A stretch of DNA of 43,997 bases, from positions 1 to 43,997 of the forward strand of contig JAFWVK010000037.1 in the NCBI GenBank assembly GCA_017518255.1, in the 5' to 3' direction. The position numbers and the translations under genes are program-made. The stretch's first letter is position 1, and every line of letters starts with the position of its first letter. Positions 33,449 through 42,177 of this stretch are shown here, piece by piece. Origin of the DNA: Oscillospiraceae bacterium. GTDB taxonomy: Bacteria; Bacillota; Clostridia; Oscillospirales; Ruminococcaceae. The notes beneath the pieces are model-generated. The model was given only the letters and a program-made list of their open reading frames with translations. It did not search any database and was not told where the DNA came from.

Positions 33449-34371
33449 TCTGCATTCTCCTGTTCATTCTGAAAGCGCAGTTCCAGCGAATCGCCGTCTT
33501 TTGCGCAGTATGTTTCGGGAAAGACCGCACGCGCATTGGACAGATAATTTTCCGGATCCGGCATTGACGGGCTGTAATGTGTCAGCCAGAGGCGTTTTGC
33601 CTGTGCAGTCTCTGCAATTTCCGCAGCCTCCGAAAAAAGCATATGCTTGGTTTCAAGCGCCTTTCCGCGCTTTTCATCATCTCCGTACATGCCCTCCAGA
33701 ATCAGCAGATCGGCGGAATCCGCCGCCTTGAGAATGGCGGGCGCAGGACGTGTATCAGTGCAGTATGTCACCGTCAGTCCGCGGCGCGGCGGTCCGAGCA
33801 CCTGCTGCTGATGATACACCGCACCGTTGCATTCGACCTGCTCCTGCTTTTGGAGCAGACCCCAGACATTCAGCGGAATGCCGGCAGCTTTTGCACGCTC
33901 CGGCTCAAATTTTCCAAGCCGCGGCAGATGCAGCCGGTAGCCGTAACAGGGCAGCGTATGCTGCACGGCAAATGCAGTGATTTCGAGCCCTGCGAAGGTC
34001 AGATGTTCCTCTTTCTCCGTAATCTCGATGAAATCCAGCCGGAACGGAAGCTCCGGCGCGATCATGCGCAGACCGGAAACCGTCTGAACCAGCCCCTTCG
34101 GTCCGGCGAGTGTCAGCGGCTCTGTTCTGCCGTCCTGTCCCATCGAGAGCAGAAGTCCCGGCAGACCGCTGATATGATCCGCATGAAAATGCGTAAAGCA
34201 GATCAGGTCGAGCCGCTGTACCGATTTCCCTGCACAGCGCAGTGCGATCTGAGTCCCCTCTCCGCAGTCAATCAGAACCCCTCTGCCTTCATGCCGGATC
34301 AGGCAGCTTGTCAGCCATCTGTTCTTCAGCGGCATGGTTCCGCCCGTTCCGAGCATTGTTACCTCCAGCAT
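33445..34371 (-). CDS. rnz: Ribonuclease Z
   Basis: The product is 308 residues, usual for bacterial RNase Z. The opening MLEVTMLGTGGTMPLKNRW and DCGEGTQIAL are typical, followed by the zinc motif THFHADH (His61, His63, Asp65, His66). Later come AVQHTLPCYGYRL, YCTDTRPA (the metal-bridging Asp), the flexible-arm region and LTHYSP with its final His. It cuts the 3' trailer from tRNA precursors. First gene of the operon behind a well-formed promoter. Confidence 0.92.
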   Translation of the reverse strand: MLEVTMLGTGGTMPLKNRWLTSCLIRHEGRGVLIDCGEGTQIALRCAGKSVQRLDLICFTHFHADHISGLPGLLLSMGQDGRTEPLTLAGPKGLVQTVSGLRMIAPELPFRLDFIEITEKEEHLTFAGLEITAFAVQHTLPCYGYRLHLPRLGKFEPERAKAAGIPLNVWGLLQKQEQVECNGAVYHQQQVLGPPRRGLTVTYCTDTRPAPAILKAADSADLLILEGMYGDDEKRGKALETKHMLFSEAAEIAETAQAKRLWLTHYSPSMPDPENYLSNARAVFPETYCAKDGDSLELRFQNEQENAE

Positions 34372-34403
34372 ATCTGTTTACCCCTTTGCGAAATTTCTCT
34401 TTC

Positions 34404-34432
34404 AGTATACCGCATTCCCGCAAAAAAGTCAA
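34404..34432 (-). promoter_or_regulatory. Promoter of the rnz-GNAT-cca-LRR operon
   Basis: On the minus strand TTGACT (34427-34432), 17-base spacer, TATACT (34404-34409), 32 bases before the rnz start codon. Confidence 0.8.
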
Positions 34433-34527
34433 TCTTCCCGCGCGCAGTGAGCAGCGGACAGCCATGCGGCATATACTGTGAGAGAACAACTCATACCCGC
34501 ATCCGGTATGCAGAAAGGAGCCGTCCG

Positions 34528-35685
34528 TTGTTTTCGCTCTTGCTGGCAGTGATATATCTGTCATACATCAGTCTCGGTCTTCCGGATTCCCTGCTCGGCG
34601 CAGCGTGGCCGTCCATGCAGCCGCAGCTGCATGTTCCGGTGTCATATGCCGGAATCCTTTCCCTGACTATTTCCTGCGGGACAGTTCTCTCCAGCCTTCT
34701 CGCAGACAGACTGCTCCGGCGCTTCGGCACCGGACAGGTCGCCGCATTCAGCGTCATGCTGACTGCAATTGCCCTGAGCGGATTTTCCGCCGCCTCTGCG
34801 TTCTGGCAGCTTTGCCTGTTTGCCGTCCCCTACGGGCTCGGTGCCGGCGCTGTCGATTCCGCGCTGAATCATTATGCCGCTGTGCATTTCCCTGCCCGCC
34901 ACATGAGCTGGCTGCACTGCTTTTGGGGAATCGGCGCCGCGTCAAGCCCCTGTATCATGAGTATATATCTTCGCCGCGAAGGGAACTGGCAGGGGGGATA
35001 CAGAACCGTCGCTGCCGTACAGATTTTTCTGACGCTGATCCTGTTCTGTTCGCTGCCCCTCTGGAAACAGACTGCGGAAGATTCCGATGACAACCGTGAA
35101 GCGGCTGTTCCCGTTTCAGCTTTCAGGCTGCTGCGAATGCGCAGTGTCATTCCGCTTCTGCTGACCTGTTTCTGCTATTGTGCCTTTGAGAGCAGCAACG
35201 GTCTCTGGGCAAGCAGCTATCTTGTCAGGGAGCGCGGTCTGCAAAGCGGAACCGCCGCCCGTTTTGCATCATTTTATTATATCGGCATCACTGCCGGACG
35301 GCTGCTCAGCGGTTTTCTTGCTGACAAAATCGGAGACCGCCGCATGATACGGGCCGGACTTTGCGGAATGCTTGCCGGACTGGTACTGCTGATGCTTCCC
35401 GCATCCGGCTTTGCCCTTCCGGGGCTGATTGTTATCGGGTTCGGCGCTGCGCCGGTTTATCCGTGTCTGATTCATGCAACGCCGGCAGCATTTCCGCGGG
35501 GCTGCACCCGGCAGCTTATCGGAATGCTGACGGCAAGCGCCTACATCGGAATGACGCTGATGCCGCCGCTGCTGGGCTGGCTGACCGGAAAATGCGGTTC
35601 CATGAGGGCATTTCCCTACTGGCTGGCACTGCTGCTTCTTCTGCTCTCGCTGCTGATCCGAAAAGGAATCCGCTCAGAAACATGA
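34528..35685 (+). CDS. MFS transporter
   Basis: The product is 385 residues if it starts at TTG 34528, which has AAAGGAG 7 bases upstream and gives a sensible first helix (FSLLLAVIYLSYISLGLPDSLLG). Twelve hydrophobic helices are visible, with the family loop-2 motif DRLLRRFGTG and the equivalent loop-8 motif ADKIGDRR, so it is a full-length major facilitator. The GLPDSLLGAAWP opening resembles fucose-permease/YfkF-like members. Substrate unknown. Monocistronic; divergent from rnz. Confidence 0.82.
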   Translation: MFSLLLAVIYLSYISLGLPDSLLGAAWPSMQPQLHVPVSYAGILSLTISCGTVLSSLLADRLLRRFGTGQVAAFSVMLTAIALSGFSAASAFWQLCLFAVPYGLGAGAVDSALNHYAAVHFPARHMSWLHCFWGIGAASSPCIMSIYLRREGNWQGGYRTVAAVQIFLTLILFCSLPLWKQTAEDSDDNREAAVPVSAFRLLRMRSVIPLLLTCFCYCAFESSNGLWASSYLVRERGLQSGTAARFASFYYIGITAGRLLSGFLADKIGDRRMIRAGLCGMLAGLVLLMLPASGFALPGLIVIGFGAAPVYPCLIHATPAAFPRGCTRQLIGMLTASAYIGMTLMPPLLGWLTGKCGSMRAFPYWLALLLLLLSLLIRKGIRSET

Positions 35686-35750
35686 GTCTACGGCAGAAAT
35701 AAAACCTCCCCTGAATCTGAAACGCCGACAAATATAACAGCAAGTGAAAC

Positions 35751-35784
35751 ACGCTGACTGTCAATGAAACAGTCAGCGTGTTTT
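35751..35784. terminator. Bidirectional terminator between MFS gene and histidine kinase
   Basis: ACGCTGACTG (35751-35760) pairs perfectly with CAGTCAGCGT (35770-35779), with GTTTTG on the plus side and GTTTCAC on the minus side. Confidence 0.8.
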
Positions 35785-35801
35785 GATATTTGTGTGACGA
35801 T

Positions 35802-37031
35802 TCAGTTCAGCGGCAGCTTCACTGCAAAACCAATCATACCTTCTTCCGCTTTGAATGCTTTGATACTGCCCTTATGCCGCTCAGCAATGGACTGCGCAAT
35901 GGAAAGCCCGATGCCGAAGCCGGAGCCCGCCGTTCTTGCGGTATCCTCACGGTAAAAGCGGTCAAACAGACGGTCAAGCTGAATGCTTTCCACATTCCGG
36001 CAGGAGTTCGTAACAGTCAGCGTCAGGTGCTTTTTCCGTGACAGCGCCGCATGAATGCTGCCGCCCGCATCACAGTATTTTACAGCATTGTCAAGCAGAA
36101 TCGCGGTGAGCTGACGCAGCTCTCCTTCATTGCCGCAGCAGTACAGATTCGGTGCAATGTCTGCTGTCAGCTCCTTGCCGCACATCGACGCAAGCTCCTC
36201 AAACTCCGAAACAGTATCCTGCACCGCATCGGACAGCGCAAAGTCAGCATATTGAACGGGCTCTGTTTCCTCATCCATACGAGAGAGCGCCACAAGTCGG
36301 TTTACCAGCTTACTCATGCGCTCACCCTCTGTGCGGATGTCATCCAGCCACTCATTTTGTCCGAGTTCGGATTCTGCAATGTCGATATTCGTCAAAATCA
36401 ATGTCAGCGGCGTTTTCAGCTCATGGTTCGCATCGGTGATAAACTGCTTCTGCCTGCGGTAACTTTCTTCCGCAGAACGGACAACGAACCGCGACAGCAC
36501 AATAATCAGCCCCAGCACCGCGAGGCTGCCGAGTCCGAAGATGCTGACCGTCGAACGCATGAAATCCGCTGCGGTTGCCCTGTGATTGCGGTTGCTGATA
36601 AAGATAATCTGCCGCACGCCGTCCGTTTCATACAGCTTATAGCGGAAATCGCCGTACCAGCCGCGAGCCTTGCCTTTTTTCAGTACGGCGGCGGCACTGC
36701 GTTCAATGTCCTGCTCGGAAACATCTGAGACAAACGCCGTGCTGCTGCTCTGCACAGAGCCGTCTGCGTTCAGTGTAACTGTATAAAACCTTGTGGTAAA
36801 TGGCGTTTCCGCATTAAAAAAAGCAGGGAGCGGCTTTGTGCGCTTTGATGCGCCCATTTTCGGTTCGGGAAAGCTGCCGCCGTTTTCAGAGAGCATATCC
36901 GCAAGCGCGTCCAGTCTGTTATTCTGGCGGACGGTATTCACCGCAAAGATTGCCGTCGCCATAACGACGAACACGGTCAGGAAGGAAACCGTACAGATCA
37001 GAATAAAGCGTTTCCGCAGACGTTTAATCAT
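35802..37031 (-). CDS. Sensor histidine kinase
   Basis: The product is 409 residues. A first membrane helix (about 9-31) is followed by an outer sensor region of ~130 residues and a second helix (about 162-184). HisKA then carries phospho-acceptor His203 in DANHELKTPLT, and HATPase_c has N (LLDNAVKYC), F (DRFYRED) and G2 (GSGFGIGLSIA) boxes. It is translationally coupled to the response regulator (ATGA overlap). Its outer domain matches nothing I recognise. Because the pair is divergent from the MacAB-type pump operon, it probably responds to the compound that pump removes. Confidence 0.93.
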   Translation of the reverse strand: MIKRLRKRFILICTVSFLTVFVVMATAIFAVNTVRQNNRLDALADMLSENGGSFPEPKMGASKRTKPLPAFFNAETPFTTRFYTVTLNADGSVQSSSTAFVSDVSEQDIERSAAAVLKKGKARGWYGDFRYKLYETDGVRQIIFISNRNHRATAADFMRSTVSIFGLGSLAVLGLIIVLSRFVVRSAEESYRRQKQFITDANHELKTPLTLILTNIDIAESELGQNEWLDDIRTEGERMSKLVNRLVALSRMDEETEPVQYADFALSDAVQDTVSEFEELASMCGKELTADIAPNLYCCGNEGELRQLTAILLDNAVKYCDAGGSIHAALSRKKHLTLTVTNSCRNVESIQLDRLFDRFYREDTARTAGSGFGIGLSIAQSIAERHKGSIKAFKAEEGMIGFAVKLPLN

Positions 37032-37702
37032 GCTTTTGCCTCCAGAAGATAGCCTGCATTCCGGACAAAGCGGATTTCAGCCGCAGTATGAACGGCATTC
37101 AGCTTTTTTCGCAGATTGGAGATCTGCGCCCAGACCGCACCGGTATCCACATCGGCATCCCAGCCCCAGATATGTGAAATAAGCTGCTCGGTCGGGATGA
37201 TCGTTCCGGCGCGCTCCATCAGCAGCTCCGCGATCTGAAATTCCTTGGCGCTCAGAAGCTGTACGGCATCGCCGCAGGAAAGCTCAAAGGTTGAGCGGTT
37301 GAGCTGCAAATCGCCGCATTGCAGCAGGTCGGGCGTAAAGGTATCCTTTCTCCGGAGCATCGCACGCACGCGGGCAAGCAGCTCGGTTGTGGAAAAGGGT
37401 TTTGCAAGATAATCGTCCGCGCCGGCATCCAGCCCCTCCACACGCTGATAGACCTCTGTTCTTGCCGAAAGAAACATCGCCGGCGTGTTGATGCCCTTGC
37501 TGCGGAGCTGCCGCAGCACATCCAGTCCGTTCATTTCCGGCATCATAATATCCAGAACCAGCCCGTCGTAATGGTTCATCTGCGCATATGCGAGCGCATC
37601 GGCGCCGTTTGTCACACCGTCCGCCTGAAAGCGGTTGCGCTCAAACACATGGAGCAGCGATTTCAGCAGTCTGGTGTCGTCCTCTGCAATCAGTAACTTC
37701 AT
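37028..37702 (-). CDS. OmpR/PhoB-family response regulator
   Basis: The product is 224 residues. The receiver domain has the acidic pair in IAEDDT, phospho-acceptor Asp51 in LVLDIMMPEMNG, and a switch Lys in DDYLAKPF. The C-terminal winged helix (about 128-222) includes LSAKEFQIAELLMERAGTIIPTEQLISHIWGWD. Direct repeats resembling GTGTGAA in the shared intergenic region (37784, 37806, 37854) are candidate binding sites, as OmpR-family regulators favour tandem direct repeats. Confidence 0.94.
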   Translation of the reverse strand: MKLLIAEDDTRLLKSLLHVFERNRFQADGVTNGADALAYAQMNHYDGLVLDIMMPEMNGLDVLRQLRSKGINTPAMFLSARTEVYQRVEGLDAGADDYLAKPFSTTELLARVRAMLRRKDTFTPDLLQCGDLQLNRSTFELSCGDAVQLLSAKEFQIAELLMERAGTIIPTEQLISHIWGWDADVDTGAVWAQISNLRKKLNAVHTAAEIRFVRNAGYLLEAKA

Positions 37703-37783
37703 TCTGTATCACATTCCTTTCGGCGAGATCGGGTACCTCCATTTTACTGTATCACGGAAAACACATAAAAGCGTAACAGAGGC

Positions 37784-37860
37784 GTGTGAAAAGCATGAAA
37801 TGTTTGTGTAAAACAGCACCCTGATTTTTCATAGGGAAATCACATAAATTTTAGTGTGAA
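37784..37860 (+). promoter_or_regulatory. Candidate response-regulator binding repeats
   Basis: GTGTGAA (37784-37790), GTGTAAA (37806-37812) and GTGTGAA (37854-37860) lie on the same strand; the first two are 22 bases apart, about two helical turns. They precede an extended -10 box for the efflux operon that lacks a recognisable -35, as expected for an activator-dependent promoter. Confidence 0.4.
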
Positions 37861-37870
37861 TTCAGTCCCG

Positions 37871-37881
37871 TATGCTATCAT
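37871..37881 (+). promoter_or_regulatory. Probable extended -10 of the efflux operon
   Basis: TATGCTATCAT is an extended -10, 49 bases before the start codon of the fusion gene. The region where a -35 should lie (GTGTGAA at 37854-37860) is a poor match to TTGACA, consistent with activation by the divergent response regulator. Confidence 0.4.
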
Positions 37882-37929
37882 CAGAAGCGGAACAGCAAAT
37901 GCCGAACCCCTTGAAAGGAAGTGGCTTAC

Positions 37930-40900
37930 ATGAACGGCGAGAAAAAAAGAAAGCGCAGAATCAGAAACATTGCCGCGATCTGTGCGGTGCTGATTCTCGC
38001 GGGCAGTACAGCCGGATTTTTCGCATTCCGTGCAAAAAACGGTGCGCAGGCAGCACAGACAGCGCAGACGGCACAGAATGCAATGCAGACAAAAACCGCG
38101 GGTGCTGCGGAGCAGACCGTCAGCGCGGGCGGCACAGTAACCTGCGCACAGCGAACCGATACGCTCGGTCTTGTCAATACCAATGTCCGGCTGACCGTGG
38201 AATCCGTGCTGGCAGAATCAGGTGATACCGTCACGGCAGGCACCGTGCTCTATCAGATCACCGGAGACAGCCTTGCAAAAGCAGAAAAAACACTGCGTTC
38301 GGAATTGCAGTCGGCGGAAAGCACGCTGAAAAAGCAGAAGGCGCAGGCACAGCTTGACGAGAGCAAGGCGGGGATTCTCTATGAATCGGAGCTGCTGCTG
38401 GGCGATACGGCACAGCAGGATTACAGCGCAGGGCTTTCCGAGCTGAACAGCGCCTTGCAGGATGCATATGATTCCTATACAGAAGCGCTGGATACGGTCA
38501 GCTATACACCGGCAGAAATTGCAAACAAACAGAATGCACTCGCCGCAAAGCAGTCCGAAGCCGAAAAAATGCAGGCAGAACAGAAAGCGGCACAGGAAAA
38601 TGCAGACATTGCCGAATCTGCATACCGTGACACCGCAGAAAGCTACAACAGTATTGCTTCGGAATACAATTCCGCGGCAGCGGTCGTGCGGTATCTCGGA
38701 AACGCGCTGGGCAAAGATGTTTCCGGCATCAGAACTGCACAAACGGTCACGGCGGAGGTGCAGAAACAGAATGCTGCATCTTCCGAACCGGAAAATCCGG
38801 ACAAAAATGCAGATTTCTCCGGCGGCTTCGGCGGGGACGGAGAACGTCCGGACGGCATGATGCAGAGCACGCGGTTTTATAACGCACCGGCGCTGAATAC
38901 TGCTGAAGCGCTCTCTGAACAGGCTTTGGATTCCGAAAATGATGCACTCACGGCATTATACGAAAACGCCCGTGCAGAATTTGAAGCATGGCAGCCGCAG
39001 CTTGCAGAAGCAGATACGGCGCTGAAATCCGCAGAAAGCAAATACAAGTCAGCATCATCGGCGCTGACACAGTACAGCAATTCCCTGAAACAGATACAGA
39101 GCGAAATCTCCGCGCTGGAAAAGGAGATCAGTTCGCTGGAATCGACGCTCTCCAAAGCACAGAGCAATCTTTCCAAACTGCGCTCGGAATACAATTCGCT
39201 GAAAGCGTCCTATGAGACCGACCAGCTTGCGCTGGAAAAAGAGAGCGACACCGAGCTTGCATCCTATGAGAATGCGGAATACCATTATCAGATCACCTGC
39301 TCAACGATTGAAGATGAGCTGACAAAGGCACAGGAAAGCTATGATACCGCAGCCGAAAATCTCCGTATCTTCGAGGATGAACTTGCAGACGGCTGCATCC
39401 GCGCACAGCAGGACGGCACGATCTACACGCTGAACGGTCAGGCGGGGCAGTCACTCAGCACAGGCTCGGCGTATGTATCCTATGTCGATGAAACAACCTT
39501 TGCGGTCACGGTCGAGCTTGACCAGAACGATGTCACGGAGGTCAGTATCGGCGATTCCGTGCTGATCTATTCCTCCGAAACCGGCATTGCAAACGGCAAG
39601 ATCACAGCGATTTCCGCCGGAACCGCCGCAAGCCTTGCCGATGTCCGCTTCAATGTCACGGTCACGGCAAATGACAATGCGCAGCTTTACAGCGGCGAAT
39701 CCGTGAATGTATATTTCAATGCGGGCAATATGAAGCAAAGTGATTTTTCGGATTTCAGCGGCGGCTCCGCAAAATCGGAATCAGGCGGCGGCCGTCCGGA
39801 TATGGCAAGCTTTGCAGGCTTTTCCGGCGGCGGAATGCCGGGCTTTTCCGGCGGTTCGGGCAGCAGACCGGACATCAGCTCCGGCGGAAAGCAGGATAAT
39901 TCTTCCGGCAGCAGACCTTCCTTCGGTTCCGGCGGCAGCGAATCCTTCTCCGGTTTCGGCAGCATATTCGGAAATCTCTTCGGCGGCGGCGATACAAAAA
40001 ACACACAGCGCATCACGCTTTCGACCGATGACATGGACGATATCACCGCATCGGTGCCGGGGCTCAGCGAAGCAACAATTTCCTATACAGTCAAAGAGAA
40101 TATTTACGGCGGCAATATAGAGGAATCAGAAAGCTACACAATCGCCGGAACCCTCTCTGATTATGCAGACCTCAGCAATCTGACGATACTGCTCGGCAAT
40201 TATCTGACCGATGCGGACAATGAACACAAAAACAAGGTCTGCGTGCTCGGATATACCGCCGCAAAACAGATCTTCGGCTCTGCGTCAGATGCATATGACA
40301 GCATTGTTTACATTGACGACCGCCCGTATACGGTCGGCGGCGTGCTTGCCGAACAGGGAACCGTGGAATCCGGCATCAGCGCGGACGAAGCAATTTTTAT
40401 TCCGTATGCAACCGGCATCAAGTATCTGACCGGCAGCGAAATCAGCCCGACCATTACCGTAATTTCTGCGGACGTTGACAACGTGAATGCAGTCATCGAA
40501 AACGTGAAAACCGTGCTCGCGGCAAGCTATCCGAATGCGGAATTCACATTCTCCGATGCGGGCAGCAAAATGAAGGCGGCAAACAAATCCAACGAAACCC
40601 TGACGCTGATGCTCATTGCAATGGCGTCGATCGTGTTCATCATCGGCGGCATCGGCATTATGAATGTGTTGTTTGTTTCGGTCAAGGACCGCACAAGGGA
40701 AATCGGTATTCTGAAAGCAATCGGCGGCTCGCGCGGCGTCATTCTGCTGGAATTTCTGCTCGAAGCGTGCTGCATCAGCCTGATCGGCGGCGTTTTCGGC
40801 ATTCTGGTCAGCTTTGCGGTGAGTCCGGTTCTGTCCGGATTCAGCATCCGACTGGAAATGTCTGCGGCGGGCGCACTGATTGCAATGGCGTTTTCACTTG

Positions 40901-40980
40901 TAACAGGAACCGTATTCGGCTTCTATCCGGCATGGAAGGCATCGCGGCTCGTACCGGTCGAAGCACTCGCAGCAGAATAA
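37930..40980 (+). CDS. MacA-MacB fusion: efflux adaptor joined to ABC permease
   Basis: The product is 1016 residues from ATG 37930, with AAAGGAAG 8 bases upstream. Residues 13-33 are a single membrane helix. Then comes a MacA/HlyD-type adaptor: biotinyl-lipoyl half (about 65-112, TLGLVNTNVRLTVESVLAESG), a long Ala/Gln/Glu-rich coiled coil (about 115-480, interrupted by a Gly/Pro-rich insert near 290-330), the second lipoyl half and a beta-barrel (about 487-596). A Gly/Ser-rich linker (about 601-690) leads into a MacB-type outer core (RITLSTDDMDDITASVPGL...) and three C-terminal helices (about 891-917, 936-963, 979-1005) with the FtsX/MacB motif DRTREIGILKAIGGSRGVILLEF. The first MacB helix and ~60-90 residues are missing; the adaptor's own helix takes their place, giving four helices in all, as in MacB. 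The ATPase is encoded two genes downstream. Confidence 0.88.
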   Translation: MNGEKKRKRRIRNIAAICAVLILAGSTAGFFAFRAKNGAQAAQTAQTAQNAMQTKTAGAAEQTVSAGGTVTCAQRTDTLGLVNTNVRLTVESVLAESGDTVTAGTVLYQITGDSLAKAEKTLRSELQSAESTLKKQKAQAQLDESKAGILYESELLLGDTAQQDYSAGLSELNSALQDAYDSYTEALDTVSYTPAEIANKQNALAAKQSEAEKMQAEQKAAQENADIAESAYRDTAESYNSIASEYNSAAAVVRYLGNALGKDVSGIRTAQTVTAEVQKQNAASSEPENPDKNADFSGGFGGDGERPDGMMQSTRFYNAPALNTAEALSEQALDSENDALTALYENARAEFEAWQPQLAEADTALKSAESKYKSASSALTQYSNSLKQIQSEISALEKEISSLESTLSKAQSNLSKLRSEYNSLKASYETDQLALEKESDTELASYENAEYHYQITCSTIEDELTKAQESYDTAAENLRIFEDELADGCIRAQQDGTIYTLNGQAGQSLSTGSAYVSYVDETTFAVTVELDQNDVTEVSIGDSVLIYSSETGIANGKITAISAGTAASLADVRFNVTVTANDNAQLYSGESVNVYFNAGNMKQSDFSDFSGGSAKSESGGGRPDMASFAGFSGGGMPGFSGGSGSRPDISSGGKQDNSSGSRPSFGSGGSESFSGFGSIFGNLFGGGDTKNTQRITLSTDDMDDITASVPGLSEATISYTVKENIYGGNIEESESYTIAGTLSDYADLSNLTILLGNYLTDADNEHKNKVCVLGYTAAKQIFGSASDAYDSIVYIDDRPYTVGGVLAEQGTVESGISADEAIFIPYATGIKYLTGSEISPTITVISADVDNVNAVIENVKTVLAASYPNAEFTFSDAGSKMKAANKSNETLTLMLIAMASIVFIIGGIGIMNVLFVSVKDRTREIGILKAIGGSRGVILLEFLLEACCISLIGGVFGILVSFAVSPVLSGFSIRLEMSAAGALIAMAFSLVTGTVFGFYPAWKASRLVPVEALAAE

Positions 40981-40998
40981 GAAAGGGGTATCTCAGTC

Positions 40999-41481
40999 AT
41001 GAAAAAACTTGCAATCCTTGCAGCGGCAGTGCTGCTGCTTGCTCCGGCAGCAGGCTGCGGCAAGAGTGCGTCAGCATCGGGCTCGGAATATATCTACGGT
41101 CAGATTGATTCTGTCAGCGGAAATGATATTGTTCTGCTGCTGGCGGATTATAACGAAAATGCGGATTCCGGTTCGGATTCTGCGGAAAAAGAGAAAAAGT
41201 CAGAGGATTCCGGCAGCGAGCGGAAAAGGCCGGACAAGGGCAATCTGCCGGAGGATTTTGATTCCTCCGAATTCAGCAAGCGGCAATCGGGCAGCAGCAA
41301 ATACACTTTGACCGGCGAACAGAAGGAACTGCGGATTCAGGTCGGAACAACCGTTACAACAGCAGCGGGCGTGAAAACGGATTTTGATGTACTGAAAGCC
41401 GGCGATTACATCAAGTGCAGCATTACAACGGACAGCGACGGGCAGACTGTCATCACATCCGTTCAGATTATGGAAGCGTGA
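40999..41481 (+). CDS. Small lipoprotein of the efflux operon
   Basis: The product is 160 residues with AAAGGGG upstream. A lipoprotein signal ends in APAAGC (Cys20). A charged Ser/Glu/Lys-rich middle stretch follows, then a C-terminal beta-rich part (KYTLTGEQKELRIQVGTTVTTAAG...DFDVLKAGDYIKCSI) with an OB-like look. It sits between the MacAB fusion and its ATPase with short gaps (18 and 9 bases), so it is almost certainly part of the system, perhaps binding ligand or bracing the adaptor at the surface. No family is recognised. Confidence 0.75.
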   Translation: MKKLAILAAAVLLLAPAAGCGKSASASGSEYIYGQIDSVSGNDIVLLLADYNENADSGSDSAEKEKKSEDSGSERKRPDKGNLPEDFDSSEFSKRQSGSSKYTLTGEQKELRIQVGTTVTTAAGVKTDFDVLKAGDYIKCSITTDSDGQTVITSVQIMEA

Positions 41482-41490
41482 GGAAGAATT

Positions 41491-42177
41491 ATGGAGAACG
41501 ATACCGTTATTTCCATGCAGAAAGTCTGCAAAAGCTACAGCATGGGTTCAGAAAAGCTGAATGTTCTGAAAAGCATTGACTTTTCCGTGAAAAAAGGCGA
41601 GTTTACGGCGATTCTCGGCCCGTCCGGCTCCGGCAAATCCACGCTGATGAACATTATTGGCTGTATGGATACGCTGGACAGCGGCTCCTATCTGCTCAAC
41701 GGCATTCCGGTGCATGAAACAAAGGAAAAAGCGCTGGTCAGAATCCGGAATCATGAAATCGGCTTTATCTTCCAGAACTATCATCTGATTCCGACCTATA
41801 CCGTTATGCAAAATATCATCATGCCGCTGCTGATGCGCGGAAAAAGCCGCAGGGCGGCAGAAAAGGAATGCGAAGAAGTCATCTCCATGCTGGGGCTGTC
41901 AGACCGTCTGCGGCATAAACCGGCAAAGCTTTCCGGCGGTCAGCGGCAGAGAGTTGCGATTGCAAGAGCACTTTGCAGCAAGCCGACGCTGCTGCTTGCC
42001 GACGAGCCGACCGGCGCGCTCGACCAGAGCAGCGGTACAGAGGTACTGCGGCTGTTCACCAAGCTGCACGAAATGGGCAATACCATTGTAATGATTACGC
42101 ATGACCTGAATGTGGCAAAATGGGCGCAGAGAACCGTCCGCATCGTTGACGGCGAAATGTTTGAGGATGCGGGCTGA
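41491..42177 (+). CDS. MacB/LolD-type ABC transporter ATPase
   Basis: The product is 228 residues, standard for this class, with AGGAAG upstream of the ATG. Walker A is LGPSGSGKST, Q-loop GFIFQNYHL, signature LSGGQRQRVAIARAL, Walker B LLLADEPTGALD, and H-loop MITHDL. The LDxTxxGSYLLNGIPV region and the Q-N-(Y/F) after the Q-loop are typical of MacB/LolD/FtsE-like ATPases that drive mechanotransmission rather than bulk transport. It supplies the motor for the MacA-MacB fusion. Confidence 0.94.
   Translation: MENDTVISMQKVCKSYSMGSEKLNVLKSIDFSVKKGEFTAILGPSGSGKSTLMNIIGCMDTLDSGSYLLNGIPVHETKEKALVRIRNHEIGFIFQNYHLIPTYTVMQNIIMPLLMRGKSRRAAEKECEEVISMLGLSDRLRHKPAKLSGGQRQRVAIARALCSKPTLLLADEPTGALDQSSGTEVLRLFTKLHEMGNTIVMITHDLNVAKWAQRTVRIVDGEMFEDAG

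Noticed and set aside
28255..33472. Open frames of 503 and 642 codons on the plus strand opposite trpB and the cca/GNAT genes
   Set aside because: They mirror the well-supported minus-strand genes, have no ribosome site and show no recognisable domain.
39700..40050. Possible assembly frameshift joining two genes
   Set aside because: The frame is continuous through a plausible Gly/Ser linker and the MacB part lacks its own first helix, so a simple frameshift between two intact genes does not explain it; a real in-frame fusion is more likely, though reads should confirm.
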